Origin: Paracoccus limosus
GTDB lineage: Bacteria; Pseudomonadota; Alphaproteobacteria; Rhodobacterales; Rhodobacteraceae
Direction: 5' to 3'
DNA length: 64,000 bases
NCBI RefSeq assembly: GCF_009711185.1
Contig: NZ_WMIF01000012.1
Span: forward strand, 1 to 64,000
Each line of letters starts with the position of its first letter. The first letter of the stretch is position 1. Under the pieces are notes generated by a model. It saw nothing but the letters and a program-made list of their open reading frames with translations. It was not told the origin of the DNA and searched no databases. Positions 54,974 to 63,906 of this stretch are shown one piece after another. Made by a program: the position numbers and the translations under genes.

Positions 54974-55924
54974 TCAGCCGGCGGTGAATTCGCCGGCAGC
55001 CTTGGTGCTGACCCATGCGGCCAGCGCGCGCACCTCGTCGGGCGGCGGCAGATGCGGGCCGGGATTGCGCAGCTTGGCCCCGGCAAAGGCCGTGGCCTGC
55101 CGCGCCAGATCCGGCAGCGCCAGCCCCTCGGCCAAAGCCGCCGTCAACCCCGCGACCATGGCATCGCCCGCGCCAACCGAACTGCCGGTCGCAATCGAGA
55201 CCGGACGCGCCATCAGCGCTCCCTCGGTGCTGACAAACAGCGCCCCGGCCTCGCCCAGCGAAACCACCACCAGCCGGATGCCGCGCGCCAAAAGATCGCG
55301 CGCCGCGCCCAGCACATCGTCGGGGCCCTTCAGGCTGCGGCCCAGAAGCTCCTCCAGCTCATGCCGGTTGGGCTTGATCGCATAGGGCATGGCGGAACCG
55401 GCCAGCGCCTGCGCCAGCGTCTCGCCCGAGACATCCAGCACCACCCGCGCCCCGCGCCCGGCCAACCGCGCCAGAAATTGCGCCGTGCAATCGGCGGGCA
55501 GGCCCGAGGGCTGGCTGCCCGAGATCACCACCAGATCGCCCTCGGTCACGGTGTCGAGCTGGTTGAACACCGCCTTGAGGTCATCGGCGCTGGCGACGAA
55601 ACCCGGCAGGTTCACATCGGTGGTGCGGCCGCTGTCCTCAAGGATCTTGATATTGGTGCGCGTCGCGCCCGCCACCCGGATCATCCGGTCGGCGATGGCC
55701 TTGTCGGCAAAGAGCTGCTCGAAGGTGGTGGCATTGTCGCGCCCCAGAAAGCCGGTGACGACCACCTTCATGCCCCAGTCGGCAAGGCATGAGGCGACAT
55801 TCACCGCCTTGCCGCCCGGATCCTGCCGGGTGCTCATGGCGCGCACGACCTCGCCCGCCGCCAGCCGGGGCACGGTGACGGTCTGGTCGATGGCCGGATT
55901 GAGAGAAAGCGTCCGAACGATCAT
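54974..55924 (-). CDS. fruK: 1-phosphofructokinase
   Basis: A 316-residue PfkB-family kinase converting fructose-1-phosphate to fructose-1,6-bisphosphate. It begins RTLSLNPAIDQTVTVPRLAA, has QDPGGKAVNVASCLADWG and, in the C-terminal half, the ATP/anion-hole motif GSSVGAGDAMVAGLTAAL with the catalytic Asp. It overlaps the fruB stop by four bases, so the kinase is made together with the PTS components. Confidence 0.95.
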   Translation of the reverse strand: MIVRTLSLNPAIDQTVTVPRLAAGEVVRAMSTRQDPGGKAVNVASCLADWGMKVVVTGFLGRDNATTFEQLFADKAIADRMIRVAGATRTNIKILEDSGRTTDVNLPGFVASADDLKAVFNQLDTVTEGDLVVISGSQPSGLPADCTAQFLARLAGRGARVVLDVSGETLAQALAGSAMPYAIKPNRHELEELLGRSLKGPDDVLGAARDLLARGIRLVVVSLGEAGALFVSTEGALMARPVSIATGSSVGAGDAMVAGLTAALAEGLALPDLARQATAFAGAKLRNPGPHLPPPDEVRALAAWVSTKAAGEFTAG

Positions 55925-58455
55925 GCGCGCACCTCTGCCAACGGAAGTTCAGCAGCCAGCGCCCGAACGGCAGCGGCATCGCGCGCGGCCAGGGCCCGCT
56001 GCGCCAGCGCCTGCAGCGCGGGCAGATCGGCGTTGCGGATGCGCTCCTTGACCGCCGGAATGTCGCGCGGCGTCATCGACAGCTCATCGACGCCAAGGCC
56101 CGTCAGCAGCGCGGCGCCAAAGGCGTCACCCGCGATGCCGCCGCAGACGCCGACCCAACGGCCATGGGCATGGGCACCCCGGACGGTCAACTCGATCAGC
56201 TTCAGCACGGCAGGATGCAGGCTGTCGGCCTCGGGTGCCAGAACCGGGTTCTGCCGGTCGATGGCCAGCGCATATTGCGTCAGGTCATTGGTGCCGATCG
56301 AGAAGAAATCGGCGTGTTTCGCCAGCTGATCCGCCAGCAGAGCCGCCGAGGGCACCTCGATCATGATGCCCAAGGGCACGTCCGGCGCCTCCAGCTCGGC
56401 GCGAATCTGTTCGCAGGTCTCGCGCAGCGCCAAAAGCTCGGCGACCGAGGTGATCATCGGGAACATGACCTGGATCTGCGCGCCGTCCTTGGCCGCGCGG
56501 TAAAGCGCACGGACCTGCGGCACCAGCAGTTCGGGCCGGCGCAGCAGCAGACGCGCACCGCGCACACCAAGGAACGGGTTTTCCTCGCGCGGCAGGTCCA
56601 GATAGCTGACCTGCTTGTCGCCACCAATGTCCAGCGCGCGGATGACCAGAGGCCGGTCGCCCATGGCACGCGCCATGGCGGAATAGGCGCGATACTGATC
56701 CTCTTCGGTCGGGCTGTCGCCGCGTTCAAGGAACAGAAACTCGGTCCGCATCAGGCCGACGCCCTCGGCACCCTGTTCCAGCGCAAAGGCCGCCTGTTCG
56801 GCCAGGTTGATATTGGCGCCGATCTGCACCTCATGCCCGTCGCGGGTCTTGGCCGGCAGGGCGCGGGCCTCGGCGGCGCGGGCGCGCTTGGTTTCCTCAT
56901 CGGCGATCCAGCCCCGGGCCGAGGCCAGATCCGCCTCGGTCGGGTTCAGATAGAGCCGGCCGGAGTTGCCGTCGATGATCGCGGGCGCGCCATCGACCAG
57001 CCGCGACAGCGCAGCCCCTGCGCCCACCACAGCCGGCAGGCCCAGCGTGCGGGCAAGGATCGCGGTATGCGAGGTCGGACCGCCCTGCGCGGTCACCAGA
57101 CCGGCGACGCGGTCGGCGTCCATGGTCGCGGTGTCGGTGGGCGTCAGGTCATCGGCGATCAGGATGGCGTCCTGCGGCACTTCGGCCGGCGCGGGCTTGG
57201 CCAGCGCCGGGTCGATCAGCGCCAGCACGCGCTGGCCCACGTCGCGCAGGTCGACGGCGCGGCCGGCCAGCACCGGATTGCCGATATTGACCAGTTGCTG
57301 CGCGGTTTCCTGCACCGCCTGATGCCAGGACCAGGCCAGACCATGCCCCTCGACCAGCTTTTGCGAGGCCAGCGTGACCAGCTGCGGGTCGTTCAAAAGC
57401 TCGGATTGCGCAAGGAAGATGGCGCTGTCGGATTCGCCCAGACGGCGGGCGGTGTCATCGGCCAGCGCGCCCAGCTGCTCGCGCGCGCGGGCCAGGGCAT
57501 TGTGCAGCCGGTCGGCAGCGCTGGCCAGATCGGTCGGCTGGTCCGGCACCACTATCGGCCCGGCCTCAAGGTGATGCAGCCGGCCGATGGCCAAGCCGGG
57601 CGAGGCGGCAACGCCCTCGACCACATCGCCATTTTCGGGGCCGGTCCAGCCGCCCAGCATGGCAGCGGCATTGCGTTTTTCCTCGGCCTTGGCGGCGTCG
57701 GCCTTTTCGCGGGCAGAAAGCCCGGTGATGACCACGCGCAGGGTGGACAGCGCATCGGCAGCGTCCGCGCCCTCGGCCGAAACAGTCAGGCTGTCGCCGG
57801 CCTTCAGCCCCAGTTGCAGCAATGAGATCATGTTGCGGGCATCGGCCATCTCATCGCCGTTGCGCACGCGGATGCGGGCGGCAAAGCGGCGCGCGGTTTC
57901 GGCCCATTCCGTCGCCGGCCGCGCGTGCAGCCCGTTGGGATAATCGCAGGTCCAGTCGAAATTCTGCGCGAAATCGGCAGCGGGTTCGGCGGCCTCGGCC
58001 GCAATGGCCTGCTCACCCGAGAGCGCCTCGACGATGGCGCCGGTGTCATCGGTGGCGGCCAGCATGGCGATGCGCGGCTCGTCCTGCATCAGGCGCGTCA
58101 GGCGGCGCAGGATGCCGATATGCGCGTCCGAACGCGCGGCGATCGCCACCACCAGATTGGCGCGCTGGCCGGCGTTCCACTCGACACCGTCGCGGACCTG
58201 CAGCACGGCGATGCCGTCGCGCAGGATCAGGTCGCGGTCCTCGGCCATGCCATGCGGAATGGCGATGCCCTTGCCAAGATAGGTGTTCGACGCCGCTTCG
58301 CGCCGCTCCATGCTGGCGGCAAAGCCCGGCTTGACGCAGCCATCCGCAACCAGCAGCGCGGCAAGCTGGGCGATGGCATCCGCCTTGTCCGCGACCTTGG
58401 CGTCAAGGCGGACGAGTTCACGGGGCAGAATGCCCGCTTCAAGAATCAGGGACAC
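55921..58455 (-). CDS. fruB: multiphosphoryl transfer protein EIIA(Fru)-HPr-EI
   Basis: An 844-residue fusion. Residues 1-145 are EIIA-Fru (phospho-His68 in GKGIAIPHGMAE), 165-250 are HPr (His177 in YPNGLHARPATEW), and 278-844 are Enzyme I (phospho-His463 in GGPTSHTAILART; PEP-binding FFSIGTNDLTQYAL and VCGGIAGDA). It carries phosphate from PEP all the way to FruA, so fructose uptake needs no separate general PTS proteins. This layout is typical of Rhodobacter and Paracoccus relatives. First gene of the operon, behind a FruR operator. Confidence 0.96.
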   Translation of the reverse strand: MSLILEAGILPRELVRLDAKVADKADAIAQLAALLVADGCVKPGFAASMERREAASNTYLGKGIAIPHGMAEDRDLILRDGIAVLQVRDGVEWNAGQRANLVVAIAARSDAHIGILRRLTRLMQDEPRIAMLAATDDTGAIVEALSGEQAIAAEAAEPAADFAQNFDWTCDYPNGLHARPATEWAETARRFAARIRVRNGDEMADARNMISLLQLGLKAGDSLTVSAEGADAADALSTLRVVITGLSAREKADAAKAEEKRNAAAMLGGWTGPENGDVVEGVAASPGLAIGRLHHLEAGPIVVPDQPTDLASAADRLHNALARAREQLGALADDTARRLGESDSAIFLAQSELLNDPQLVTLASQKLVEGHGLAWSWHQAVQETAQQLVNIGNPVLAGRAVDLRDVGQRVLALIDPALAKPAPAEVPQDAILIADDLTPTDTATMDADRVAGLVTAQGGPTSHTAILARTLGLPAVVGAGAALSRLVDGAPAIIDGNSGRLYLNPTEADLASARGWIADEETKRARAAEARALPAKTRDGHEVQIGANINLAEQAAFALEQGAEGVGLMRTEFLFLERGDSPTEEDQYRAYSAMARAMGDRPLVIRALDIGGDKQVSYLDLPREENPFLGVRGARLLLRRPELLVPQVRALYRAAKDGAQIQVMFPMITSVAELLALRETCEQIRAELEAPDVPLGIMIEVPSAALLADQLAKHADFFSIGTNDLTQYALAIDRQNPVLAPEADSLHPAVLKLIELTVRGAHAHGRWVGVCGGIAGDAFGAALLTGLGVDELSMTPRDIPAVKERIRNADLPALQALAQRALAARDAAAVRALAAELPLAEVRA

Positions 58456-58499
58456 TGGCTCCTCCCAATCTCCAAAGGTTGATGATTCCTACATCAGTT

Positions 58500-58515
58500 G
58501 TGGAAACGTTTCCAC
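58500..58515. promoter_or_regulatory. FruR/LacI-type operator
   Basis: GTGGAAACGTTTCCAC is a perfect 16-bp palindrome with the central CG usual for LacI-family sites, 45 bases upstream of fruB. A half-matching GAACGTTTCCA lies at 58613-58623, just before fruR, suggesting joint control of both divergent transcripts. Confidence 0.85.
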
Positions 58516-58628
58516 CAATTTTTCCAGAAAACTGGGAGGCGGCTGGTGGAAAACTGTCAAAACCCTTGCAGTATCTGAATTTCTGAAGGATGCTCGGTGC
58601 AGGTAGGACAAAGAACGTTTCCATTCTC

Positions 58629-59621
58629 ATGACTGTCGGCATCAAGGATGTGGCCCGGGCCGCAGGCGTCGCCCCGTCGACCGTCTCGCGGGCATTGGGC
58701 AAGGGGCCGGTCAGCGCCGATGTGCGCCGCAAGGTCGAGGCGGCGGTCGCCGCCACCGGCTATCGTCCCAATCTGGCCGCGCGGCAGCTGCGCTCGCAGC
58801 AGTCGATGACCGTTGGCCTGATCGTGGCCGATATCCGCAATCCGTTTTTCACCCAGCTGTCGCGCGCGGTCGAGGATGAGGCCTATCGCGCCGGGATGCG
58901 GGTCTTCCTGTGCAATACCGACGAGGATCCGGCGCGCGAGGCCATGTATCTGGAACTGATGGCCGAGGAGCGCGTCGCCGGCCTGATCCTTGCGCCGACG
59001 CGAGCGCTAAGCCGCAGCGCGCTGGCCGATTTCCGGGTTCCGGTGGTGCTGGTGGACCGCAACCTGCCGGGCGGGCGGCGCGATGCGGTGATCCTGGACA
59101 ATGCCGGCGCCACGGCGTTGCTGGTCGATCATCTGATCGAAACCGGCCGCAAGCGGATCGCCGGCCTGTTCGGCGCCACTTCGGCCACGGGTATCGAGCG
59201 GCGCGATGCCTTTCAGAAACGTCTGATCCAGCACGGGCTTGAGCCCTTGGCCGCCACTGCCCCGCCCAGCGCCGAAACCGGCCGCGCCGCATTGGAGGAT
59301 CTGCTGGCGCGCGAAAAGCCCGACGCGCTGGTGCTGTCGAACGGCCTGTTCGTGGGCGCGGCGCTGCAGCTTTGCCGCGACCGAGGCATCCGCATTCCGG
59401 CCGAGCTGGCGCTGGCGGGGTTCGACGACGAAGCATGGACCTCGCTGGTCGAGCCCGGCATCACCGTGATCCGCCAGCCGGTCGATGTCTTTGGCCGCGA
59501 AGCGATGCTGATGCTGCTGAGCCGCATCTCTCGCCCCGATCAGCCGGTCCGCACGGTCACCTTGTCAGGCGAGTTGGTGCCGCGCGGCTCGACCGCCGCC
59601 CTGCGCCGGGCGGACGTGTAG
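58629..59621 (+). CDS. fruR: LacI-family fructose operon regulator
   Basis: A 330-residue repressor. The HTH is VGIKDVARAAGVAPSTVSRA and the hinge is YRPNLAARQLRSQQSMTVGL. The periplasmic-binding-like effector domain follows (LIVADIRNPFFTQLSRAVED, LVDRNLPGGRRDAVILDN). The C-terminal end has LAGFDDEAWTSLVEPGITVI. Divergent from fruBKA, so it most likely represses that operon until fructose-1-phosphate binds. The upstream in-frame start at 58590 would add 13 residues not seen in the family. Confidence 0.9.
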   Translation: MTVGIKDVARAAGVAPSTVSRALGKGPVSADVRRKVEAAVAATGYRPNLAARQLRSQQSMTVGLIVADIRNPFFTQLSRAVEDEAYRAGMRVFLCNTDEDPAREAMYLELMAEERVAGLILAPTRALSRSALADFRVPVVLVDRNLPGGRRDAVILDNAGATALLVDHLIETGRKRIAGLFGATSATGIERRDAFQKRLIQHGLEPLAATAPPSAETGRAALEDLLAREKPDALVLSNGLFVGAALQLCRDRGIRIPAELALAGFDDEAWTSLVEPGITVIRQPVDVFGREAMLMLLSRISRPDQPVRTVTLSGELVPRGSTAALRRADV

Positions 59622-59979
59622 ATCGTAGAGCAGGCAGGGCGCTGCATTGCGGGTTGCGGGTGATGAGCGAACTGAAGGGGCCGCGTTTCAGCCGTGGCGG
59701 CACTCGGCCGACCCCGTGCGGCGCCCTTATCCAGCGCCCCATCGGCGCAGGCAGCCACTAACCCACGCGCGCCTGTGCGCCCACCGGCCGCAGCAACCAA
59801 ACCAGTGGCCAGTCTGGCGCAAATCCCGCGCCAACCTCGCGGCACCCCCGAAATTCGCGTAGACGCGCCACCCTGCCACGTCTTGCCTGCACGACCGGCA
59901 GCGCATTTACGCCCGAAATTAGGCAGCCAAGCCAATGCCGGGGCGAAACGCGTCCCAGCCCGCAGCCCGGCCATCCGCG
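59622..59979. other. 358-base gap between fruR and ctrA
   Basis: No convincing gene, terminator or known RNA is seen. The stretch is G/C rich with a plain appearance. One 32-codon frame, at 59663-59761, is the only short ORF of note and is listed separately. Confidence 0.5.
59663..59761 (+). CDS. possible 32-residue ORF, doubtful
   Basis: ATG at 59663 begins MSELKGPRFSRGGTRPTPCG, ending at TAA 59761. No strong ribosome binding site is present and no family is recognised. It may be chance or a fragment of a lost gene. Confidence 0.15.
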   Translation: MSELKGPRFSRGGTRPTPCGALIQRPIGAGSH

Positions 59980-60696
59980 CTAGGCGCGCAGCGCCAGCTT
60001 TTCGGCATTCTGCCCCTCGATCACCGGGTCGCGCAGCACATAGCCCCGCCCCCAGACCGTCTCGATATGGCTTTCGCCCCCCAAAGCCGCCGCTAGCTTC
60101 TTGCGCAGCTTGCAGACGAAGACGTCGATGATCTTCAGTTCGGGCTCGTCCATACCGCCGTAAAGATGGTTCAGGAACATCTCCTTGGTCAGCGTCGTGC
60201 CCTTGCGCAGGCTCAGCAGTTCAAGGATCTGGTATTCCTTGCCGGTCAGGTTAACCGGACGGCCAGCCACCTCGACCGAGCGCGAATCCAGATTGACCAT
60301 CATCTCGCCCGTGCGGATCACAGAATGGCTGTGCCCCTTGGAGCGGCGGATGATCGCCTGAATGCGCGCGACCAGTTCATCTCGGTTAAATGGTTTGGTC
60401 ATGTAATCGTCTGCCCCGAAGCCAAAGCCCCGCAGCTTGCTTTCCGTGTCGTCCGAGCCGGTCAGGATCAGGATCGGCGTATCGACCCGCGACATGCGGA
60501 TCTGACGCAAAACCTCCATCCCGTGCATGTCCGGCAGGTCCAGATCCAAGAGGATCAGGTCGTAATCATAGAGCTTGGCTAGGTCGATCCCCTCCTCGCC
60601 CATGTCCGTCCGATAGACGTTGTAATTCGCATGCGTCAGCATCAGTTCGATACTGCGTGCGGTGGTGGGATCATCCTCGACAAGCAGGATTCGCAT
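59980..60696 (-). CDS. ctrA: cell-cycle response regulator CtrA
   Basis: A 238-residue OmpR-type regulator. The receiver domain begins [20 protein letters not shown] with the phosphoacceptor in [15 protein letters not shown], and the winged-helix domain has [20 protein letters not shown] and [15 protein letters not shown]. These are almost invariant CtrA segments. In Caulobacter it is essential for cell-cycle control. In Rhodobacterales it mainly governs motility, gene transfer agent and related traits. It is downstream of sciP on the same strand, with a CtrA-like box in its promoter. Confidence 0.96.
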   Translation of the reverse strand: MRILLVEDDPTTARSIELMLTHANYNVYRTDMGEEGIDLAKLYDYDLILLDLDLPDMHGMEVLRQIRMSRVDTPILILTGSDDTESKLRGFGFGADDYMTKPFNRDELVARIQAIIRRSKGHSHSVIRTGEMMVNLDSRSVEVAGRPVNLTGKEYQILELLSLRKGTTLTKEMFLNHLYGGMDEPELKIIDVFVCKLRKKLAAALGGESHIETVWGRGYVLRDPVIEGQNAEKLALRA

Positions 60697-60748
60697 GGTT
60701 TCAGCCCCTGGTTGAACCGCTAATGGACATATAGGTTGCACATAAAGG

Positions 60749-60763
60749 TTAATATCAGGTTAC
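60749..60763. promoter_or_regulatory. CtrA-box-like site upstream of ctrA
   Basis: TTAATATCAGGTTAC is TTAA-N7-TTAC, one mismatch from the CtrA site TTAA-N7-TTAA. It lies 53-67 bases before the ctrA start, in the A/T-rich gap between sciP and ctrA. It would allow autoregulation. Confidence 0.55.
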
Positions 60764-60790
60764 TGGAGAGCTTGTCGCATACAAAACAAT

Positions 60791-61072
60791 CTAAAGTTGC
60801 CGAAACTTTTGCAACTGGGTGATTTTCAACGCATTGCGCCCGTACCGCGCCACCGCCTGCACCCAGGCGTCGAACTCTTCCTCGGTCAGGTCATAGCGGG
60901 TGATCGCCTCATCGCGGCGCAGCAGCCCGTGTTCGACTGCGGCGACCACCACCGCCTTGCGGCTGGCCACCCAGCGCGTATCGGGCGGCGGCAGATCCGC
61001 CAGCGTCAGAATGCTGCCATCGCGCAGATGCGCCGTACGCGGCCCCGTGGTTTTCTTCAAAAACATCGGCAT
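60791..61072 (-). CDS. sciP: SciP-type CtrA inhibitor (DUF1153)
   Basis: A 93-residue protein. The DUF1153 core reads SILTLADLPPPDTRWVASRK, AVVVAAVEHGLLRRDEA and RYDLTEEEFDAWVQAVARYG, and the end is ALKITQLQKFR. In Caulobacter, SciP binds CtrA and DNA and stops CtrA-driven transcription. AAGGAAG lies 8-14 bases before the ATG. A second ATG two codons on is also possible. Its position directly upstream of ctrA supports the assignment. Confidence 0.88.
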   Translation of the reverse strand: MPMFLKKTTGPRTAHLRDGSILTLADLPPPDTRWVASRKAVVVAAVEHGLLRRDEAITRYDLTEEEFDAWVQAVARYGRNALKITQLQKFRQL

Positions 61073-61155
61073 GTTCCCGTCTTCCTTGCCCTTGTTTCTG
61101 GCAGAAACTTCTTAAGTCGTGGTGAAGCGTAACGGATTTGTCGCCGGGGCAGCCC

Positions 61156-61183
61156 TTGAGAATTTCGGCAATTTTCCTATAAA
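61156..61183 (+). promoter_or_regulatory. sigma-70 promoter of mnmA
   Basis: TTGAGA (61156-61161) and TATAAA (61178-61183) are separated by 16 bases, 56 bases before the mnmA start. The -10 lies in an inverted repeat, TTTCC-N10-GGGAAA (61173-61193), that could bind a regulator. Confidence 0.6.
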
Positions 61184-61238
61184 TGTAGGGAAATCGCGGC
61201 TGGCACCCCTTCCTGCCCTCGCCGCAAAAGGACGATCC

Positions 61239-62405
61239 ATGACAGCCGCCTCACCGAACCTGCGCGCCGACGCGCAAGAAACCGCCTTGAATTCGCTGGG
61301 CTTTGCCAAGCCGCCGGCCGAAACCCGCGTCATCGTCGCCATGTCGGGCGGCGTCGACAGTTCGGTGGTCGCGGCGATGCTGGCGGCCGAGGGCTACGAC
61401 GTGATCGGCGTCACATTGCAGCTTTACGACCATGGCGCGGCCCTAGCCAAGAAAGGCGCCTGCTGCGCGGGGCAGGACATTCACGACGCCCGCCGCGTGG
61501 CCGAGCGGATCGGCTTTCCGCATTACGTGCTGGATTATGAAAACAAGTTCCGCGAATCCGTGATCGAGGAATTCGCCGACGCCTATCTGGCCGGTGCCAC
61601 GCCCGTGCCCTGCATCCGCTGCAACGAACGGGTCAAGTTCCGCGACCTGCTGCAGACCGCGCGCGAGCTTGACGCCGATTGCATGGCGACGGGACATTAC
61701 ATCCGCCGCTTTGCCGGTGCGCGCGGAGCCGAGCTGCACATGGCCGCCGATCCCAACCGCGACCAAAGCTATTTCCTGTTCTCGACCACGCCCGAACAGC
61801 TGGAATTCCTGCGCTTTCCGCTGGGCGGGCTGGCCAGCAAGGCCGAGACCCGTGCCCTGGCCACGAAATTCGGTCTGGCCGTCGCAGACAAGCCCGACAG
61901 TCAGGACATCTGCTTCGTGCCTAATGGCGATTATGCCAGCGTGATCGAAAAGCTGCGCCCGGGCGCGGCCGATGCGGGCGATATCGTCGATCTGGATGGC
62001 AAGGTGCTGGGCCAGCACCGTGGCGTGATCCATTACACCATCGGCCAGCGGCGCGGCCTGGGCATCGGCGGCCTTGGCGATCCGCTTTATGTGGTGCGGC
62101 TGGACCCCGATCTGCGGCACGTGGTCGTCGGCCCGAAACAGGCGCTGGCCACCCGCATCATCCCGGTAACCGAGGTCAACTGGCTGGGCGACGAACCCTT
62201 CGAGGGCGAGATCGCGATCACCGCGCGCATCCGCTCGACCCGGCCGCCGCGCCCGGCCATCCTGCGGCCGACGGGCGCGAACCGCGCCGAGGTCGAGTTG
62301 CTTGCCCCCGAGGAAGGCGTCAGCCCCGGTCAGGCCTGCGTGTTCTACGCCGCCGAGGGCAGCCGGGTGCTGGGCGGCGGCTGGATCGCGCACCGCCGGG
62401 GCTAG
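61239..62405 (+). CDS. mnmA: tRNA-uridine 2-sulfurtransferase MnmA
   Basis: A 388-residue enzyme adding the 2-thio group to wobble U34 of tRNA-Lys, -Glu and -Gln. The PP-loop is [18 protein letters not shown]. The catalytic cysteines lie in [16 protein letters not shown] and [12 protein letters not shown]. The central segment [20 protein letters not shown] and the C-terminal beta domain are typical. The ATG at 61239 follows AAAGGACGATCC. Extensions to 61119 cross its promoter. Divergent from sciP. Confidence 0.95.
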   Translation: MTAASPNLRADAQETALNSLGFAKPPAETRVIVAMSGGVDSSVVAAMLAAEGYDVIGVTLQLYDHGAALAKKGACCAGQDIHDARRVAERIGFPHYVLDYENKFRESVIEEFADAYLAGATPVPCIRCNERVKFRDLLQTARELDADCMATGHYIRRFAGARGAELHMAADPNRDQSYFLFSTTPEQLEFLRFPLGGLASKAETRALATKFGLAVADKPDSQDICFVPNGDYASVIEKLRPGAADAGDIVDLDGKVLGQHRGVIHYTIGQRRGLGIGGLGDPLYVVRLDPDLRHVVVGPKQALATRIIPVTEVNWLGDEPFEGEIAITARIRSTRPPRPAILRPTGANRAEVELLAPEEGVSPGQACVFYAAEGSRVLGGGWIAHRRG

Positions 62406-62408
62406 GCC

Positions 62409-63572
62409 CTAGCGGAACCACAGCCCGGCCTGTTTCAGCCGCTTGCGCATCATCTGCTCGGTCATCGCCGCGGGGTCGGGGATCAACTCGCGCACCATGC
62501 GGGCGCCCTCTGCCTCGAACACCAGCTTGCAGACCGCCGGGTCATCGGCGAAATGCTGCGCCAGATCGGGGTCGCGCAGAAGCTCTTGCACCAAGAGCCC
62601 GGCGGCCGCAGGTTCGCGCGCATAAAGCAACGACAGCGTGCGATAATGGCAGGTCACCGCCCCGTCCAGCCCGGAAAGCTCGGGCGCCGGCCTGCCGCCG
62701 CCCAAGGCATGGATCACCAGCGGCAGGACGATCTGATCCAGCCATGGATCGAGGCTTTGGCAAGCCAGCGCATCGCCGGGATCGTCGCGCACCGCCAGCG
62801 CCCATTCAAGGAAAAGGCGGGCGAATTCCGCCGGATCGGGGCCAAGGAACCAGCCGGCATTGAAATACAGATAGCGTTCCCAATGCTCGTCAGGCTGCGT
62901 CAGGTCCAGCGAGCTGTCGAAATCCAGACCAAAGCGGTCATAAAGCGACTTCCAGATCCCGCCATAGCCCGGCCCGTAAAGCGGCGGCTCGGGCCAGCTT
63001 GCCGAGCGGCGCATCGAGGCGGACGGGCGGTCAAAATCGATGGCCAGCCCCTCCAAGGGCCCGGTCACCAGCGTGTCGCTGTCAAAGAATATGAAGGGCT
63101 CACCCACCGGCAGCAGGGACAGGGCTTCGATCTTGTTGCCATGCGGATAGTTGCGGCCGAAATGCTGCGCGGCAAAGGGCACGACCTCGGCCCCCAGCTC
63201 GGTCAATGCCTCGCGCAGCGTCGGCTCCAGCGCGACCTTGACCCCGACCCATGCAGCCTCGGCCAGCGGCTCGGCCACGATCAGGCGGCCGCGCCAGCCC
63301 GGCGAACTATGGCGCAGACTGGCCGCGAACAGCAGCGCCTCGCGCCCGATACGGCCGGCCTGCGCGACGATCAGGATGTTGAAAGGGCGCGACGCCGCGG
63401 CGGGGCGGGCGGGTTCTGCTGCGGCGTCAGCTCCCTTGCGCTCGGCCCGCCGGGCCTGATTGGCGGCGCGGCGCGCCTCGCGCTCGGCCCGGTTGGCGGC
63501 CTGTCGTGCGGCCCGCACGGCATCGGAGTTGCCCCCGCGCTGATCCGCGTCTTTCGATCCCTTGCCGCCCAT
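62409..63572 (-). CDS. glycosyltransferase-like hypothetical protein
   Basis: A 387-residue protein. Residues 10-55 are a charged Ala/Arg helix (AARQAANRAEREARRAANQA). The rest is an alpha/beta domain with a DXD-type motif, PFIFFDSDTLVTGPL, and nucleotide-sugar-transferase-like segments (FNILIVAQAGRIG, LYFNAGWFLGPDPAEF). No membrane helix or signal is present. A cytoplasmic GT-A transferase is likely, but donor and acceptor are unknown. Convergent with mnmA, with three bases between the stops. Confidence 0.65.
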   Translation of the reverse strand: MGGKGSKDADQRGGNSDAVRAARQAANRAEREARRAANQARRAERKGADAAAEPARPAAASRPFNILIVAQAGRIGREALLFAASLRHSSPGWRGRLIVAEPLAEAAWVGVKVALEPTLREALTELGAEVVPFAAQHFGRNYPHGNKIEALSLLPVGEPFIFFDSDTLVTGPLEGLAIDFDRPSASMRRSASWPEPPLYGPGYGGIWKSLYDRFGLDFDSSLDLTQPDEHWERYLYFNAGWFLGPDPAEFARLFLEWALAVRDDPGDALACQSLDPWLDQIVLPLVIHALGGGRPAPELSGLDGAVTCHYRTLSLLYAREPAAAGLLVQELLRDPDLAQHFADDPAVCKLVFEAEGARMVRELIPDPAAMTEQMMRKRLKQAGLWFR

Positions 63573-63719
63573 ACGCCTGCCCTATCACTCAACCCTACCG
63601 GGCAGAACTAAAGCAAGTCTCGGTCGGACATGCCAGCCCTCGCGGCACCCGGCATGCGCTTTGCGACTGCACCGTCAGGGCAAGAATCCGGCAGGTCGGC
63701 CGCCTCTACCTGTAATTGT

Positions 63720-63906
63720 TTCAAATCTATCTTAAGCCACCATGGAGTGAATATTTTACCCCAATCAGACAGGTCGAAAACTCACTAAAAAGTCAGGTTT
63801 CAACTGCTCTGGTTTCGGTGCAATTTGTCCCTGCCAGTTAATGATTTCCTCTTTCAGGTGTATGGCAAACCGGGTGAGGCTGGGCACTGCCCTCACCCGG
63901 TTTTTT
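63720..63906 (+). ncRNA. candidate small RNA before an orphan terminator
   Basis: No gene on the plus strand ends near the terminator at 63868-63906: mnmA stops 1.46 kb upstream and a minus-strand gene lies between. The preceding 150 bases are A/T rich, as promoter and small-RNA regions often are in this genome. The 5' end is not defined. A C/T-rich stretch (TTTCCTCTTTCAGG) just before the terminator stem could pair with ribosome binding sites. Confidence 0.35.
63868..63906 (+). terminator. strong rho-independent terminator without a gene
   Basis: AACCGGGTGAGG (63868-63879) pairs perfectly with CCTCACCCGGTT (63891-63902), and the T-run extends to 63906. On the minus strand the T-run is weaker, so the plus strand is favoured. 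Confidence 0.9.
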
